From Cerioporus squamosus (lineage: Eukaryota > Basidiomycota > Agaricomycetes > Polyporales > Polyporaceae): DNA of 19,085 nt. The DNA is taken from positions 1 through 19,085 of the forward strand of contig JABYQS010000535.1 of assembly GCA_022592435.1 (NCBI GenBank), given 5' to 3'. Every line of letters starts with the position of its first letter. Positions within the stretch are counted from its first letter, which is position 1. A program made the translations under genes and the position numbers. Shown here piece by piece: positions 16,574 to 19,085 of the stretch. A model generated the notes under the pieces. It had not been told where the DNA came from. It saw nothing but the letters and a program-made list of their open reading frames with translations, and made no database searches.

Positions 16574-19085
16574 CACGATGTGTGGGAGTGAGGCCGGAGT
16601 CATTGGTTGGGATCTGTCTGGTCCGTCCGCACATGCATCTGGCTCTCTCATGATGTTGTCTGTGCATGCTGTCTATGTTGCTCATCGTAGACAGTGCGAA
16701 CGTCAATGCGTCGGACTCTGTATCTACACCCAGCCTGCCTGTTCGGCAACTCGGAATCCCGTCTATGCGACACGTTCCCTGCGGCGGACTCGTCCGGAAG
16801 CCGTGCCCTGCCCTCGAGGAAGTCCGGTCCGACCTCGACTTCTGCCTTCCCCACACCTTCCATTCTGGCTCATGGACCGATCAGGACTTGCTCGCTTCCT
16901 CGGACTCGTCTCCCGTTCGTACCCGTATGTCGTCGCATATTTCCTCTGTGGTTATCTCTCCCGTATCTGCACAGTCGCTCCGTCATCCAGCTTTCGTATA
17001 CCCACGCAATCCCGCAATGCTTGTCATGGTGCACGCTACCTCCTCTACCGTACTCCCGCAATCGCCGCATACACCCTTCGTCGTGATAAACGTCATAAAA
17101 CCCCTACGTCAACCGCTGATGTCCATGATGATACACCCACCCTCACCTCGTCCACGACCACCCGCCCTCGCGCTCTCCACACCCCTCCCATCGGACATGC
17201 ATCATAACCACAACCACAACCACAGTATTACCCTCGCACTTCAGTTCGTGTTCGTATCTCTGCATCGCTTGTCCGTACTCGCAGCACTCGCTAATATCCA
17301 TCCATTCTGCCCGATATTATTGTAGATAACCACCCACGTTTTGCATCGCATTGCGCTCTTTATTGCGGTCCCGGCTTTCGGTGTTCGGTGTTCGCGTTCG
17401 TGTTCGTATCTTCCCCGTTCTTCTTGGTTCTGATCTTCTCTTCGTGCACTGCGCTCATCATACACGGACTTTCTCTTCCATCAGGCTCGGTCGAGGCCTC
17501 CACGTTCGTTCCCCGCGTTCCTTGGAAGCAACCGTCTACGTCTGGCTTCGACTTCGGAAGGTCGAGCCGCGTATGATCGGACATGCGCACCTCCCAAACG
17601 TTCCTGTTTGATGCCCATCGTTACTTCTCTCCCGATAATCGACGCTCCGGACACCCTCTTCTTATTTACTATGCGGTGGGTCGCGCTGTATTTGCTGTGA
17701 CTTATTTTTCACGCATTGTTGCGTCTTTCTTTCTTGTGCGTCTGACCCCGCGGACTTTTTGTGGCTCGGACGTTCTTCCCGTTGCCGTTCGCGTTGTTGG
17801 TTGTTTTCCTTTCTCCTTCTTCCTTCCCTCCTCCATTGCTGCTCACCCCATTACCCCATCTGCCCACGTATATGACCACTGCATGCCCGGCTGGCGAGTG
17901 CGCGGCGAGGGGGGCCCGTGCAAAACTACTGGTATACATACACCTACGTATACACGCGGACGTTACCCCCATCCTCCTCGAGCTCTTCTATGTACCGTGT
18001 ACGTAGTTCTCTTCCCCCCTTCCTCCCCTCTCATGCCGTACCGTACCACACCTCCATGATGAACCCGTACGAAATGCGATGACTATGACTTGCTACTCAC
18101 AGATCTGTACTGACTGGCGTGTCTGGCCATCGAGGTGCTTTATGTCACTGCGGCCCACTCTGCGACGGGATCGCAGTTCCATGGCGGCGTTGTTCACCAT
18201 CTTGGTCGGTGACAGCCGTCTAGATAGAGGTGTGTATAGACTGTGACGCGGTGGGGGCGCATTCAATGCGTACATACATAGGTCTGACAGACCTATCGCC
18301 GGGCCAACGCCGAGAGCTTGCAAAGCATAAGATGGGTGCACCATGCGACACGTCGTGGTCTTGGTCATGCCAACCCCGCGGCACGCCTAGGGTTGGTGTA
18401 CATTTCCGTACGCGCCTGGACAGGACAAGCAACCACCGCGGAAATAGGCGGCGGCGTGTGAGAATGGGATGCAAGCAGGGCTCCGCGGTTAAGTAGAGTA
18501 CTCGAGTCTGGACTCCGGACGTGCCAAACCTGCCCACCCTTGATATACAAAATCGGGAAACACAAGCACCGATCACTCTCAGACAGGGTTACGGTTCAAG
18601 CGGCTGCGGTTCCTGGCGTGCAGTTACTAGCGAGTGGAGCAATTCATATGCAGCGTTTCCGGCGGCAGCATGGCGTGTGTCGACAGTCGCTTGGTCCGGA
18701 GAGTCGGACTCGGAGAGCAGTCGAGATGCCGCGATTTGAGGGTGCTTGAGCAACACTCGTGGAGGGCCAAACTTCCATACGTTCCCGGGTTGCCGCAGTT
18801 GTGCACGAGACGCACCATGACAACAGCTGGGCTACGCGGGCATCGCGCGGTACGCCTGGTGATGCTCATCGTTCGCAGAAGGAGGCTTGCACGTCGTGGC
18901 AGTGATAAGATCATCTTGCTGTGTTTGTGCGTGTTGCGCGGGTCTCCCTGGTCTCCCGCGGGGCTCAGAGCAGGATTGGGTGGCGGGTAACGTGGTGCGC
19001 TGCAACAGGATGCAAACATTGCTTGCGCAGATAGCCAGCGGAACCAGGAGAAGCGGAGGGGACAAAGGAACGGCGGAGGATAGCA
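16574..19085. other. 2.5-kb region without a supported gene
   Basis: The first part is the phosphatase 3' UTR of unknown length. From about 16700 to 18060 the plus strand is pyrimidine-rich (many CCT, TTC and CCAC runs). It includes short repeats such as CCACAA units near 17209-17225 and GTTCG units near 17383-17410. The longest plus-strand open frame, 16666-17325 (219 codons), has His/Pro/Ser-rich composition, no domain I know and no clear initiation context. A second, 17583-18059, is similar. From 18060 to the edge I see only short frames on both strands and a small GGTCT-GAC-AGACC palindrome near 18281. A non-coding transcript, a long 3' UTR or the promoter of a gene beyond the right edge are all possible. 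Confidence 0.45.

Noticed and set aside
17201..17228. CCACAA repeats as a minisatellite or telomere-like array
   Set aside because: Only about three units are present; too short to call as more than low-complexity DNA.
18627..19065. Overlapping minus-strand open frames at the right edge, one starting with a hydrophobic stretch
   Set aside because: The hydrophobic start (MSPPLLLVPLAICA) uses a TTG, not ATG, and the remaining sequence matches no family I know.

Overview
The window looks like nuclear DNA of a filamentous basidiomycete, probably a wood-decay agaricomycete. It is GC-rich, with dense genes on both strands, many introns of about 45-65 nt, and fungal-type secreted enzymes. I found no bacterial operon signals, CRISPR array or intact transposon. 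All exon models were worked out by hand from splice sites, reading frame and remembered family similarity, not from an alignment or RNA data.

Layout, left to right: (1) the 3' part of an RNA polymerase I subunit Rpa43 gene (+, 1 to about 1190), with good splice sites but its reading frame broken in the C-terminal half; (2) an intron-containing tRNA-Lys(CTT) gene at 1317-1410; (3) a broken short-chain dehydrogenase (SDR) relic at about 1680-2150 whose two halves lie in opposite orientations; (4) an orphan seven-transmembrane protein gene (+, 2449-4227) with a 20-nt microexon and a 39-nt intron; (5) a second SDR pseudogene (+, about 4629-5370) with frameshifts and an internal deletion; (6) a second tRNA-Lys(CTT) gene at 5688-5781, identical to the first including its intron; (7) a secreted GH16 beta-glucanase (-, 5950-7269) divergent from (8) a secreted pepsin-like aspartic protease (+, 7988-9883); (9) an ER 3-hydroxyacyl-CoA dehydratase of the Phs1/HACD family (-, 10096-11141), convergent with the protease; (10) a glutamine- and proline-rich bZIP transcription factor (-, 11584-13020), divergent from (11) an FCP1/SCP-type protein phosphatase resembling yeast Psr1 (+, 14507-16573); (12) about 2.5 kb to the right edge with no gene I can support.

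The genes do not form one pathway. Housekeeping functions (Pol I, lysine tRNAs, very-long-chain fatty acid elongation) sit beside secreted wall- and protein-degrading enzymes and likely signalling proteins. The left 6 kb is the rearranged part: a duplicated tRNA, two decayed SDR copies, an internal inversion and a 21-bp-arm hairpin surround the 7TM gene. The most distinctive items are that 7TM gene with its odd exon structure, the paired SDR relics, the broken Rpa43 frame, and several introns whose retention would give proteins with different ends.
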